From NCBI GenBank assembly GCA_937901465.1, contig CALGTU010000099.1, positions 1-24,167 on the forward strand: a stretch of 24,167 nt of DNA. The letters run 5' to 3'. Below the pieces are notes generated by a model, which was given only the letters and a program-made list of their open reading frames with translations, had not been told where the DNA came from and made no database searches. A program made the translations under genes and the position numbers. This document shows, piece by piece, positions 13,166 through 22,212 of the stretch; within the stretch, counting starts at the first letter, position 1, and the number at the start of each line of letters is the position of its first letter. This stretch comes from an uncultured Clostridia bacterium (GTDB lineage Bacteria > Bacillota > Clostridia > Oscillospirales > Ruminococcaceae).

Positions 13166-14089
13166 TTAAAAGGGTTTGAGCTCTGAAAGGTTAAACGGGG
13201 TTTCCTGATAAACGCAGTAATTAAGCCAGTTTGAGAAAAGCTGGTTTGCATGACAGCGCCATGTGAAAACGGGTTCGTTTTCAGGGTTGTCATCAGGAAA
13301 ATAGTTATAGGGGATTTCGATGGGAAGTCCCTTATCTTTATCTCTGAAATATTCGTTTGAAAGGGTATCTCTGTCGTATTCGGAATGACCTGTTATGAAG
13401 AATTGTCTGCCATTCTTGCTTGCGACCATATGGACACCCGAAAGAGAAGATTCGGTTAAAATTTCGAGTTCTTCTACTTTTTCGATATCCTCTCTTTTTA
13501 TCTCTGTATGTCTTGAATGAGGAACATAGAAAAGTTCATCAAAGCCTTTTAAAATCTTATTTGAATAATTGACAAGATAATGAGGGAATATTCCGAACAT
13601 TTTTTTAGGAAGAGCATATTTGGGAACATTATAATGGCGGTAAAGACCTGCCTGCGCTCCCCAACAAATATGAAGTGTTGAAAAGACGTTTGTTTTTGTC
13701 CAGTCTAGGATTTCACAGAGTTCATTCCAATAATCAACTTCTTCGAAATCAATTTGTTCAACGGGTGCACCGGTTATAATCATGCCGTCATAACGGTTGT
13801 TTCTGATTTCATCAAATGTTGTATAGAATTTTACAAGATGATCTTGTGATGTGTTTTTTGAAACATGGGATTTGGTTTGAATGAAATCAATATCAACCTG
13901 AATGGGTGTGTTTGAAAGAAGCCTTAAAATCTGAGTTTCGGTTTCTATCTTTTTGGGCATAAGGTTTAAGATAGCTATTTTAAGCGGACGGATGTCCTGA
14001 TGCTCGGCTCTGTCATCAGACATTACGAAAATGCGTTCTTCCTGTAATGTTGAAAAAGCGGGGAGATTGCTTGGTATTTTAATAGGCAT
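13166..14089 (-). CDS. metA: Homoserine O-acetyltransferase, MetA type
   Basis: A 307-residue enzyme of methionine synthesis that activates the hydroxyl of homoserine. Canonical residues occur at the canonical positions: nucleophile Cys142 (HICWGAQAG), His235 and Glu237 (GHSEYD). Residue 111 is Glu (GAPVEQ); in published work on the Bacillus cereus enzyme Glu111 gives preference for acetyl-CoA, whereas Escherichia coli has Gly111 and uses succinyl-CoA, so I call it acetyltransferase. ATG 14089 is chosen for its CAGGAGGTG site and the MPIKIP start shared by the family; the frame is open to 14140. It is first in the operon with exchanger, thiN and a small membrane gene. No SAM riboswitch or S-box is visible in the short leader. 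Confidence 0.93.
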   Translation of the reverse strand: MPIKIPSNLPAFSTLQEERIFVMSDDRAEHQDIRPLKIAILNLMPKKIETETQILRLLSNTPIQVDIDFIQTKSHVSKNTSQDHLVKFYTTFDEIRNNRYDGMIITGAPVEQIDFEEVDYWNELCEILDWTKTNVFSTLHICWGAQAGLYRHYNVPKYALPKKMFGIFPHYLVNYSNKILKGFDELFYVPHSRHTEIKREDIEKVEELEILTESSLSGVHMVASKNGRQFFITGHSEYDRDTLSNEYFRDKDKGLPIEIPYNYFPDDNPENEPVFTWRCHANQLFSNWLNYCVYQETPFNLSELKPF

Positions 14090-14128
14090 ATTTACACCTC
14101 CTGAAAATTTTCTGAAATAATACATAAA

Positions 14129-14157
14129 ATTATACCACATATAAGGGTTTAAGTCAA
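14129..14157 (-). promoter_or_regulatory. Sigma-A promoter of the metA operon
   Basis: Minus strand: TTGACT at 14157-14152, 17-base spacer, TATAAT at 14134-14129. The leader is about 30-35 nt. Confidence 0.88.
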
Positions 14158-14254
14158 GAAAACAGGGGTAAGTCGGATATTCCCGAGGTTACTGAATAAA
14201 ACACTCAAAAACGGCAATAATCAGATTGAAAAAATTTTCGGGAGGTCTTTTAAG

Positions 14255-14881
14255 ATGAAGACAGGCAGACTTTTATTTTCAATGATAACAGGACTTATTT
14301 TTACTTTATCGGTATCGTTTTTGGATTTTATGGAATTTGAAAAAAGTCTTGACAACATAGAAGAAAATGTTTTGAGACTTCACATAATAGCAAATTCGGA
14401 CAGCGAAAAGGACCAGTCTTTAAAACTTATGGTGAGAGATGGTATACTTTCTGAATATTCGGATGTTTTTAAAAATCTTGACGGAATTGATGAGATTGTT
14501 TCAACGGCAAAAGAACATCTTTCTGAGATAGAAAAAACTGCGGAAAAGATTATTCGTGAAAACGGATTTTTCTATGATGTTTCCTGCGAGGTTGTTAAAA
14601 TGGATTTTGATAAAAAGGATTATGAAAGCTTTACTATGCCCAAAGGTTTTTACAATGCTTTAAGAATAAAGATAGGAAAGGCAGAGGGGAAAAACTGGTG
14701 GTGTGTTATGTATCCGCCGTTATGTATTCCTGCTACTACAGAACCTGATTTATCGGAATATCTCACGGAAGAAGAGATAGATATTATAACAAATCCGAAA
14801 CGTTACGAAGTGAGATTTAAATGCGTTGAAATCTATGAGAAAATAATTGGACAGAGAAATTCTGACGGGTTGACGGGGTAA
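14255..14881 (+). CDS. spoIIR: Stage II sporulation protein R
   Basis: A 208-residue secreted signalling protein. In Bacillus SpoIIR is made in the forespore and triggers SpoIIGA to process pro-sigma-E in the mother cell. The N-terminal hydrophobic segment (LLFSMITGLIFTLSVSFL) is a signal peptide or anchor. The hallmark LRLHIIANSDSEKDQSLK and the MVRDGIL stretch follow, with the WWCVMYPPLC segment in the C-terminal half. The GGGAGG ribosome site is well placed. It lies directly before addB with a 45-base gap, but addB appears to have its own promoter. A sigma-F promoter is expected upstream; only a weak candidate can be seen. Confidence 0.92.
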   Translation: MKTGRLLFSMITGLIFTLSVSFLDFMEFEKSLDNIEENVLRLHIIANSDSEKDQSLKLMVRDGILSEYSDVFKNLDGIDEIVSTAKEHLSEIEKTAEKIIRENGFFYDVSCEVVKMDFDKKDYESFTMPKGFYNALRIKIGKAEGKNWWCVMYPPLCIPATTEPDLSEYLTEEEIDIITNPKRYEVRFKCVEIYEKIIGQRNSDGLTG

Positions 14882-14898
14882 TGGTTTTGATGTAAAAT
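14870..14898 (+). promoter_or_regulatory. Sigma-A promoter of addBA overlapping the end of spoIIR
   Basis: TTGACG at 14870-14875, 17-base spacer, TAAAAT at 14893-14898. The -35 box lies in the last codons of spoIIR. It would let the repair genes be expressed outside sporulation. Confidence 0.65.
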
Positions 14899-14926
14899 TA
14901 TAAAAGGTAAAAGGAGGGCGGAATTT

Positions 14927-17900
14927 ATGGTTGAATTTTTGCTTGGCGGTTCGGGAACGGGTAAATCCGCAGAACTTATTTCAAGGATAAAAGAAACTTC
15001 AGAAAAGGGAAGAAAATGCATTGTTATTATCCCTGACCAGTTTTCTTTTGAATATGATAAAAAACTTTATAACGCCCTTGGTGCGAAAGCATATAACAAT
15101 CTTACGGTTTTATCTTTCGGAAGACTTTCTTCTGATATTTTTATGCGTTTCGGTGGAAGAAAGGGAAGCTATGCGAGCGAGTGTGTTAAGCTTGCTCTTA
15201 CATATATTGCTGTTAATAACACAAGAGAAAACAAGGGCTTTGAATATTTCGGAAAACAGTCGCGTTCGGGCAGTTTTGCAAAAGCAGTTATGAACGAAAT
15301 AAAAGAGCTCTGTTATGCGGGGATTACTGCGGATGAGCTTATTTCGGCATCTTCTTTATGCAAGGGCAGAGAAAAGGCAAAGGCGACAGATATTGCAAAC
15401 ATTTTTTGTGAATATGAAAGACTTCTTTCTGAAAGAAATCTTAAAGATAATATCAGTGATGTTGAATATGCATCACTGATTTCTGAAACTAAAGGGTATT
15501 TCAAAGATACCGATGTTTTTATAGATGAGTTTCAGACTTTTCCTGTGGATCAGATAAAAATGATAGAAGTTATAGTGAAGACTGCGGATAATCTCACTGT
15601 TTGTCTTGCTACCGATAATCCTGCATCAAGACTTCCGCTTTTTTCTGCTGTAAACAGAAGTTATGCAAGAATCCATGGGATTGCAAAAGATTATGGAACA
15701 GAAATAAAAACAACTGTGATGAAAGAACCTCGTCGTTTTGTTTCAGAAGATATCGCTTTGGTTTCACAGAATATTTTCAGAAACAGACGCGGAGAAAAAT
15801 TTTCATCGGAAAATATAAAGCTTGTTTCGGCAGGGGATATATATAAAGAATGCGAATATGTTTCGGCTGAAATAAAAAATCTTGTTTCAAAGGGAATGAG
15901 ATACTCTGATATTGCTGTTTTAACAAGAAATACTGATAGCTATTGCAGTATTATCGAAAGCACTTTTGAACGATATGATATACCTGTTTTTATGGATATC
16001 AAAAAGCCACTTATGCATAAATCGGTTATGCTTATGATAGTTTCTGCACTTGAATATGCATCTTCAAAAAAGATTTCTACAGAAACGATTTTAAAATACA
16101 TAAAGACAGGTCTTTCGGGAGTTGACGCCGAAGAAGCGGGGATTCTTGACAACTTTGTTTATCGTTTCGGGATAGACGGCGATTTATGGACCGAAGAATT
16201 TATAAAAGAAAAAACAGAAGAAAGAGAAGTTTCTGAAAGAATAAGAGCGAAGGTTGTTCCTTTGCTTGAAAAGTTCAAGGGTGAACTTAAAAATGCAACG
16301 GGAAGAGAAATCTGTAAAGCGGTTTTCTCACTCATGACAGAAAGCGGGGCTTATGATTATCTTTCGTCAGAGCGTTCGCTTGATACAGAGAGTCTTGAGA
16401 TAATAAGAGAACAAAAGCAGGTATGGAATATGGTCTGCGATATTCTGGACGAACTCTGTGTTATCCTTAACGATGAAAAAATTCCCGCTAAGGAATTCAA
16501 GGAACTTTTCTTATGCATAGTATCGGCAGAGCAGATAGCAAATCCGCCACAGACGCTTGATGCTGTTGTTTTTTCGGGAACAGAAAGAGCAAGACTTTCT
16601 TCTCACAAGGCGGTTTTTGTTATAGGTGCATCAGACGGAAACTTTCCTGCTGATGTTTCTGAGGGTGGTCTCTTTGGAAAAAGAGATATAAAGGCACTTT
16701 CTGAAGCGGGTGTTGAGCTTGATATAAATTCAAAATACAGAGTAAGCGAAGAGATATTCTTTGCTTATAAGGCTCTGACATCTCCTTCTGAAAAACTTTA
16801 TATCACACATTCATATCTTGACGCATCGGGAACATCTTTATATCCTTCGAATGTTATTAAAAATATCGCCGATATGGTTGATAACGATATAACCATTATT
16901 GCGGATAATCTTGGTGCGATATTCTTTTCGCGAACAAAAAAATCTGCTTATTATAATTTTGTATGTGAGTTTGATAAAAACAACACCGATTTTGCAACTC
17001 TGAGAAAATATCTTAAAGCTGATGATGAATATTCAGACAGAGTTGATTTTCTTGAAAAGACCGTTTTTGATAAGAAGGAAACCTTAAGCCGTGAGGTTGC
17101 GGAAAAACTTTTCGGGAAGAAACTTTACATCTCTCCCAGCAGATTTGAAGATTATCAGAATTGTCCGTTTATATATTTCTGTAAAAAGGGACTTTCTATC
17201 TATCCACTTCAGAAAATCGAATTTAATCCTATGAGCATAGGAAATACAGTTCATCATTGTCTTTGCAGAATTCTTGAAACTACTGACAGAGAAGGTTTCC
17301 TTTCAATGACAGAAGATGAACTTAATGCAAAGACAGATGTTTTCTTTAAAGAGTATCTTGATAAAGATATGGTCGGGGATTATGGCAAGGACGCATCTTT
17401 TATGCTTTCTGCCGATGATATAAAAAGAACTATATGTGAAATTCTTAATCATTTAAAGGAAGAATTTTCGCAGTCGTTATTCTATCCGTTTGCCTATGAA
17501 GCGTCGATATCGGCGGGCGGGGAAGGGTTTTCGCCCAGAGTTATAACTTCACAGAACGGGGTTGATGTATGCTTTATCGGAAATGTTGACAGGGCAGATG
17601 TTTTCAATAACGGCGGAGATAAATTCATACGCGTTGTTGACTATAAAACGGGCGATAAGGCGTTTTCTTTAAAAGATGTTTATTACGGAAAGAATATGCA
17701 GATGCTTATCTATCTTTATTCGATAGCTGAAAGTGTTGACAAGAGTGTTCCTGCGGGGGTTCTTTATATGCCTTCGCATACGGCAAAATCTGAGCTTGAC
17801 AGAAACGCTACAACAGAACAGACAAAATCTCTTCTTGAAAAGAACTATAAGATGAGAGGCGTTGTTCTTGATGACGAAAATGTTGTTAAGGCGATGGAAG

Positions 17901-18214
17901 AAGATGTTGCAGGAAAATACATACCTGTAAATGTTAATAAGGACGGCTCTTATTCGAAATCATCGAAACTTATGACAGCTGATGAATTTTTTGCTATGAA
18001 AAAATACATCGACAGGATCGTCGGTGAAATGGCGGATAATCTTACAAGCGGAAAGATAGAGGCTTCGCCTTTATGCGATGGTAATTCTTCGCCTTGTAAC
18101 TTCTGCGATTATTACAGCGTTTGTCTTAAATCGATGAAAGCGCCTGAAAGGGTATGCGAAAAGGGTGCTGATGAAAAGATGAGGGAAATTCTTTCGAAAG
18201 GAGGGAAAGACTGA
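14927..18214 (+). CDS. addB: ATP-dependent helicase/nuclease subunit B
   Basis: A 1095-residue subunit of the AddAB double-strand break resection machine, the Firmicutes counterpart of RecBCD. Walker A is at residues 7-14 (GGSGTGKS), followed by an inactivated UvrD-like helicase body. The C-terminal RecB-type nuclease domain has VVDYKTG near residue 905. The iron-sulphur cysteines are conserved: Cys746 (YQNCPF) and the C-terminal set Cys1057-X2-Cys1060-X5-Cys1066 (CNFCDYYSVC), the same spacing as in B. subtilis AddB. The start has an AAGGAGG site. addA follows with a one-base overlap (TGATG). Length is in the family range. Confidence 0.95.
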   Translation: MVEFLLGGSGTGKSAELISRIKETSEKGRKCIVIIPDQFSFEYDKKLYNALGAKAYNNLTVLSFGRLSSDIFMRFGGRKGSYASECVKLALTYIAVNNTRENKGFEYFGKQSRSGSFAKAVMNEIKELCYAGITADELISASSLCKGREKAKATDIANIFCEYERLLSERNLKDNISDVEYASLISETKGYFKDTDVFIDEFQTFPVDQIKMIEVIVKTADNLTVCLATDNPASRLPLFSAVNRSYARIHGIAKDYGTEIKTTVMKEPRRFVSEDIALVSQNIFRNRRGEKFSSENIKLVSAGDIYKECEYVSAEIKNLVSKGMRYSDIAVLTRNTDSYCSIIESTFERYDIPVFMDIKKPLMHKSVMLMIVSALEYASSKKISTETILKYIKTGLSGVDAEEAGILDNFVYRFGIDGDLWTEEFIKEKTEEREVSERIRAKVVPLLEKFKGELKNATGREICKAVFSLMTESGAYDYLSSERSLDTESLEIIREQKQVWNMVCDILDELCVILNDEKIPAKEFKELFLCIVSAEQIANPPQTLDAVVFSGTERARLSSHKAVFVIGASDGNFPADVSEGGLFGKRDIKALSEAGVELDINSKYRVSEEIFFAYKALTSPSEKLYITHSYLDASGTSLYPSNVIKNIADMVDNDITIIADNLGAIFFSRTKKSAYYNFVCEFDKNNTDFATLRKYLKADDEYSDRVDFLEKTVFDKKETLSREVAEKLFGKKLYISPSRFEDYQNCPFIYFCKKGLSIYPLQKIEFNPMSIGNTVHHCLCRILETTDREGFLSMTEDELNAKTDVFFKEYLDKDMVGDYGKDASFMLSADDIKRTICEILNHLKEEFSQSLFYPFAYEASISAGGEGFSPRVITSQNGVDVCFIGNVDRADVFNNGGDKFIRVVDYKTGDKAFSLKDVYYGKNMQMLIYLYSIAESVDKSVPAGVLYMPSHTAKSELDRNATTEQTKSLLEKNYKMRGVVLDDENVVKAMEEDVAGKYIPVNVNKDGSYSKSSKLMTADEFFAMKKYIDRIVGEMADNLTSGKIEASPLCDGNSSPCNFCDYYSVCLKSMKAPERVCEKGADEKMREILSKGGKD

Positions 18215-21200
18215 TGGGATTTACTAAAGGACAGGAAAATGCCATAAACGCAAGGGGACAGAGTATTCTTGTTTCAGCGGGTGCGGGAAGCGGTAAGACA
18301 AGCGTTCTTATCGAAAGACTTATAAAAATTCTTTCTGATGAAGAAAACAAGACTCCTGCTGAAAAGGTTATTGTTGTTACTTTTACAAAAGACGCTGCTT
18401 CGCAGATAAGACAACGACTTTCGAGAGCTTTGGAAAAGAAACTTTCTGAAGAACCTGATAACTTATGGCTTATGACTCAACAGTCAGACCTTTGTTTTGC
18501 AAAAATTTCTACAATACATTCTTTCTGTTTCGATATGATAAGGGATAACGCAGAACTTGCGGGAGTTTTATCTGATTTCAGAATTGCTGATGAAAATGAA
18601 GAAAAAATTATGATTTCATCGGCTGTTAAAACTGTTATCGGGAATATTTCGCTTAAATCTCCCGATATGAAAAAGGAACTCAGGGATTTTTTCTGTAACA
18701 AAAAGGATTATGAACTGGGTGGTGTTCTTGAAAGATTTTATAAATATGCGGTTTCTATGCCTTTTTATGAAGATATTCTTTCTGATATACTTCTTGGGTT
18801 TTCGGCAGATAGCGATGAAATAAAAAGGGAATACACAAAAATCCTTTCTGAACAGGCAAGGGATTTTTCAGAAACAGCGCTTTTTTGCAAGGGGATTGCT
18901 GAGAGTGTTTCTGCTGACAACATAGCACAGACTTTTGAAAATGAATACAATGATTTTATCAGAATATCAAAGGAAATAACAGATGAAAAAATTCCTTATG
19001 ATGACAGAATAGCGGGATTCGGATCGGTAGTTTTCAAGACTATGCCTAAATTCAAACCTGAGAACGATATTGAAGAGTCGGTTAAAACAGAGTATACCTC
19101 TTTGAGAAACAAATACAAGGAAAAATACAAGGGGTTATGTAAAGATCATTTATTCAGAAACTGTGATATAGAAGATGACAGGGAAATACATAAAAAAATA
19201 CTTTCTTATCTTATTGAAATTGTTAAGGAAATTGACGACGAAATCAATCTGATGAAGGAAGAAAAGAATGTTCTTGGCTTTTCTGATGCCGAACGAGTTT
19301 CTGTAAAACTTCTTTGCAGAAAAGATGATGACGGAAATATCGTTAAAACAGAGCTTGCAAAGGAACTTTCAAAGTATTACGGCGAAATAATGATTGACGA
19401 ATATCAGGATTCCAACGCTATGCAGGATCTTATATTCAGAATGTTATCTAAGGATTCAGAAAATCTTTTTGCTGTCGGTGATATAAAGCAATCAATCTAT
19501 CGTTTCAGACAATCGGATCCTACTATCTTTGTAAACGCTCTGAAATCGGCCAAGGAGTATAGCGATGCGGGGGAAAAAGAGCCTGCTGTTATAAGACTTA
19601 ACAACAATTTCAGAAGTAGCGGAGATGTTGTTGATTTTGTTAACTTTACTTTCTCGCTTATTATGAGTGAAAAGGTAGGAGAGATTGAATATTCAGATAA
19701 TCAGGCGCTTGAAGCTTCGGCTGAATATCCCTCTTATAACAGAGAAACCGAAATCATCATAATAAACGAAGAAGATGAAGAATACGATGAAGCTGTTTCT
19801 TCTGAAGATGAAAACGATGATGAAAGTTCTGATGAAGAAAAGATTGATGTTAAAGCGGTTAAGTCAGAGGCTCTTGCGGTTGCATCAAAGATAAAGGAAA
19901 TGCTTTCATCGGAAGAAAAAATGGTCAGGGCGGATGAAAAAACTCTCAGAAGATGTCAGCCGAGAGATTTCTGTATACTGACAAGGACGAAGAATGCGGG
20001 TCTTATTTTCGCTGAAGAACTTGAAAAACACGGAGTAAGAGTTGCTAATGAAGATGTAAGCGGATATCTTAAATCAAATGAAATGTCGGTTCTTATAAAT
20101 CTTCTTAAAATAATCGATAATCCTTTGCTTGATATTCCTATGGCTTCGGTTATGATGTCGGCTATGTTTATGATTACTCCCGATGAAATGGCAAAGATAA
20201 GACTCTGCAAGAAAAAGGCCCCGATTTACAGTGCGGTATGCGAAGCAATACAGAATGAAAACGAAGAGTATTATCCTAAACTCAGAACATTCAAGGATAG
20301 TCTTGACAAACTGAGACTTTTGGCGAGTGGATATAGTCTTGAAAAGCTGATAAGAACAATTTATGACAGCACAGATTATCTCACTGTTATGCAACTTTAT
20401 GGTGATGGCGAAAGAAAGAAAGCAAATCTTCGTCTGATACTTGAATATGCAAAGGGCTATGAGCAGAATTATAATGGTGGACTTTCGGGATTTGTGAGAT
20501 ACATAAATACCGTTTTTGAGAATGGCGGAGATTTTAAAAAGGTTTCTATGTCTTCGGAATCTGATAATGTTGTCAGCATAAAGACGATACATAAATCAAA
20601 AGGACTGGAATATCCGTTTGTTTTCTTATGTTCGGTTTCAACGGATTTCAATAAGGATGACCTGAGATTACAGATACAGACCGACGGAAAGAATGGTATA
20701 GGTTTTAAAATCAGAAACCGCGATGAACTTAAATACTATGACAGTATTTATCATTATGTTTATCGTAAAAGAAATGAATCTTATCTTGCGAGCGAAGAAA
20801 TGCGACTTTTGTATGTTGCGATGACAAGAGCAAAGGACAAGCTTTTTATCACTTTCAAGAATGACAAGAAGTTTGTTTCGGCTCTTTCAAAGGCGGCTGT
20901 TTCACTTAATACGAACGGCGGAATAAATGAAGGTCTGACATCTAAAGCGGAATGTATGGCGGATTGGATTCTGCCTGTTCTTATGATTCATCCCGATGGA
21001 CAGGTTTTAAGAGAGTTATGCAACGGATTTATCTGTAAACCTTTGACAGAAGCACCTCGCGTTAAGTTTACTTTCTGGGAAGATAATGATGTTTCGGTTT
21101 CGAAAAAACAAAAGGCTATGGCTGATGAACAAAAACTCAATGAACTTAAAACAGCTATAGAATATGATTATGATTTTTCACTTTCGAAAACGGCGGCTAA

Positions 21201-21795
21201 ACTGACGGTTACCGAAATAGTTGCTGAAAGCAGGGAGATGACTCTTAAAAGACCGAAGTTTGTTACTTCTGAAGGGAAACTTTCGGGCGCGGAAAAGGGA
21301 ACTGCTACTCACCTTTTTATGCAGTATTGCGATATGAGTCTTGCTGAAAAAGATGTTTCTTCTGAAAGAGACAGACTTTATGAAAACGGACTTTTAGGCA
21401 ACAAGGAAAGCAAGGCTATCGAAATTCCGCTTATTGAAAAATTCTTTGAATCTGAACTTTATTCGCGTATGAAAGCGGCAGAAAAGCTTCAGAGAGAAAG
21501 AAAGTTTCTTCTTCGTATTTCTGATATTGATGTTCCCGATGAACTGAAGAATTCCTATAAGAATACAGACGGAATGATTCAGGGTGTTATTGACTGTCTT
21601 TTTGAAGAAGACGACGGCATTGTTGTTGTTGACTATAAAACAGACTCTTCAAAGGACGAAGAGGCTCTGAAGGCGGAATATGCTCCTCAGCTTATACTTT
21701 ATAAAGCGGCACTTGAAGCTGTTTATGGAAAAAAGGTTAAAGAAGCTGTTATATATTCATTCAGATTAGGTAAGGAAATAAGGATTTCTGCATGA
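18214..21795 (+). CDS. addA: ATP-dependent helicase/nuclease subunit A
   Basis: A 1193-residue subunit with a UvrD-type helicase and a RecB-type nuclease. Walker A is SAGAGSGKTS (residues 21-30), the Walker B region MIDEYQDSNAMQ lies near residue 393, then VGDIKQSIYRFRQSDP, NNFRSS, KTIHKSKGLEYPFVF and LYVAMTRAKDKL. The nuclease active site is in VIDCLFEEDDGIVVVDYKTD near the C-terminus. Together with AddB it unwinds and resects broken ends until it meets a Chi sequence. A strongly acidic stretch at about residues 519-545 (many Asp, Glu and Ser) sits between helicase motifs and looks like a lineage insert. The gene runs up to the rpsF promoter without a terminator, so some readthrough into rpsF is possible. 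Confidence 0.96.
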   Translation: MGFTKGQENAINARGQSILVSAGAGSGKTSVLIERLIKILSDEENKTPAEKVIVVTFTKDAASQIRQRLSRALEKKLSEEPDNLWLMTQQSDLCFAKISTIHSFCFDMIRDNAELAGVLSDFRIADENEEKIMISSAVKTVIGNISLKSPDMKKELRDFFCNKKDYELGGVLERFYKYAVSMPFYEDILSDILLGFSADSDEIKREYTKILSEQARDFSETALFCKGIAESVSADNIAQTFENEYNDFIRISKEITDEKIPYDDRIAGFGSVVFKTMPKFKPENDIEESVKTEYTSLRNKYKEKYKGLCKDHLFRNCDIEDDREIHKKILSYLIEIVKEIDDEINLMKEEKNVLGFSDAERVSVKLLCRKDDDGNIVKTELAKELSKYYGEIMIDEYQDSNAMQDLIFRMLSKDSENLFAVGDIKQSIYRFRQSDPTIFVNALKSAKEYSDAGEKEPAVIRLNNNFRSSGDVVDFVNFTFSLIMSEKVGEIEYSDNQALEASAEYPSYNRETEIIIINEEDEEYDEAVSSEDENDDESSDEEKIDVKAVKSEALAVASKIKEMLSSEEKMVRADEKTLRRCQPRDFCILTRTKNAGLIFAEELEKHGVRVANEDVSGYLKSNEMSVLINLLKIIDNPLLDIPMASVMMSAMFMITPDEMAKIRLCKKKAPIYSAVCEAIQNENEEYYPKLRTFKDSLDKLRLLASGYSLEKLIRTIYDSTDYLTVMQLYGDGERKKANLRLILEYAKGYEQNYNGGLSGFVRYINTVFENGGDFKKVSMSSESDNVVSIKTIHKSKGLEYPFVFLCSVSTDFNKDDLRLQIQTDGKNGIGFKIRNRDELKYYDSIYHYVYRKRNESYLASEEMRLLYVAMTRAKDKLFITFKNDKKFVSALSKAAVSLNTNGGINEGLTSKAECMADWILPVLMIHPDGQVLRELCNGFICKPLTEAPRVKFTFWEDNDVSVSKKQKAMADEQKLNELKTAIEYDYDFSLSKTAAKLTVTEIVAESREMTLKRPKFVTSEGKLSGAEKGTATHLFMQYCDMSLAEKDVSSERDRLYENGLLGNKESKAIEIPLIEKFFESELYSRMKAAEKLQRERKFLLRISDIDVPDELKNSYKNTDGMIQGVIDCLFEEDDGIVVVDYKTDSSKDEEALKAEYAPQLILYKAALEAVYGKKVKEAVIYSFRLGKEIRISA

Positions 21796-21812
21796 TTTTT
21801 CAAAAAAGGGTA

Positions 21813-21841
21813 TTGACAAACCTTACAAAGTCTGATAAAAT
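21813..21841 (+). promoter_or_regulatory. Sigma-A promoter of the rpsF-ssb-rpsR operon
   Basis: TTGACA at 21813-21818, 17-base spacer, TAAAAT at 21836-21841. Transcription should start near 21848, directly before the structured leader. Confidence 0.88.
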
Positions 21842-21850
21842 AATTTAGTA

Positions 21851-21876
21851 TCCTTGCTCATACCAAGGAGTATGGG
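21851..21876 (+). promoter_or_regulatory. Structured rpsF leader, candidate autoregulatory element
   Basis: TCCTTG (21851-21856) and CAAGGA (21864-21869) form a hairpin with loop CTCATAC; the loop (21857-21863) is complementary to GTATGGG (21870-21876) with one G-T pair. The two pairings either compete or build an H-type pseudoknot. S6-S18 complexes regulate rpsF mRNA leaders in other bacteria, but I do not see the CCG bulge described for that motif. Confidence 0.55.
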
Positions 21877-21902
21877 CGAAATCCAGAAGGAGGTGTAACA
21901 CA

Positions 21903-22193
21903 ATGGCAAAGGTAACAGCTACTTACGAAACAATGCTCGTATTCAACACAAAGCTTGGTGAAGACGGTGTTAAGGCACTCGTTGAAAAGTTCAAGTCTTT
22001 AATCGAAGCAAACGGAACAATCGATTCAATCGACGATTGGGGCAAACGTAAGCTCGCTTATGCTATTGAGGACGAAACAGAGGGTTATTATGTTCTTTAC
22101 ACATTTACATGTAAGCCTGATTTCCCTGCTGAACTCGAAAGAATCGTTAAGATTACTGACGGAGTTCTTCGTTCACTCGTAATAGCTAAGTAA
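21903..22193 (+). CDS. rpsF: 30S ribosomal protein S6
   Basis: A 96-residue protein of the small subunit, in the central domain, where it pairs with S18. The YETMLVF start, the IDSIDDWGKRKLAYAIEDETEGYYVLYTF core (split here for length: IDDWGKRKLAY, then EGYYVLYTF) and the LRSLVIAK end are typical. A strong AAGGAGGTG site precedes the ATG. First gene of rpsF-ssb-rpsR, the usual Firmicutes order. Confidence 0.97.
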   Translation: MAKVTATYETMLVFNTKLGEDGVKALVEKFKSLIEANGTIDSIDDWGKRKLAYAIEDETEGYYVLYTFTCKPDFPAELERIVKITDGVLRSLVIAK

Positions 22194-22212
22194 GCAGAAA
22201 GGGGTAATTGTT

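Noticed and set aside
12268..13179. Two plus-strand open frames of 145 and 150 codons
   Set aside because: Both are antisense to the clear Ca2+/Na+ exchanger gene and have no recognisable product or ribosome site.
13149..14130. SAM riboswitch for metA or TPP riboswitch for thiN
   Set aside because: The metA leader is only about 30-35 nt and there is no intergenic space before thiN.
14166..14198. Sigma-F promoter for spoIIR (GGGTA, 16 bases, GGTTACTGAA)
   Set aside because: The -10 part misses the key A and T of GGNNANANT. Expected biologically but too weak to call.
20074..20592. 172-codon open frame on the minus strand
   Set aside because: Lies wholly inside addA, lacks a ribosome site, and has a composition expected from the reverse of coding sequence.
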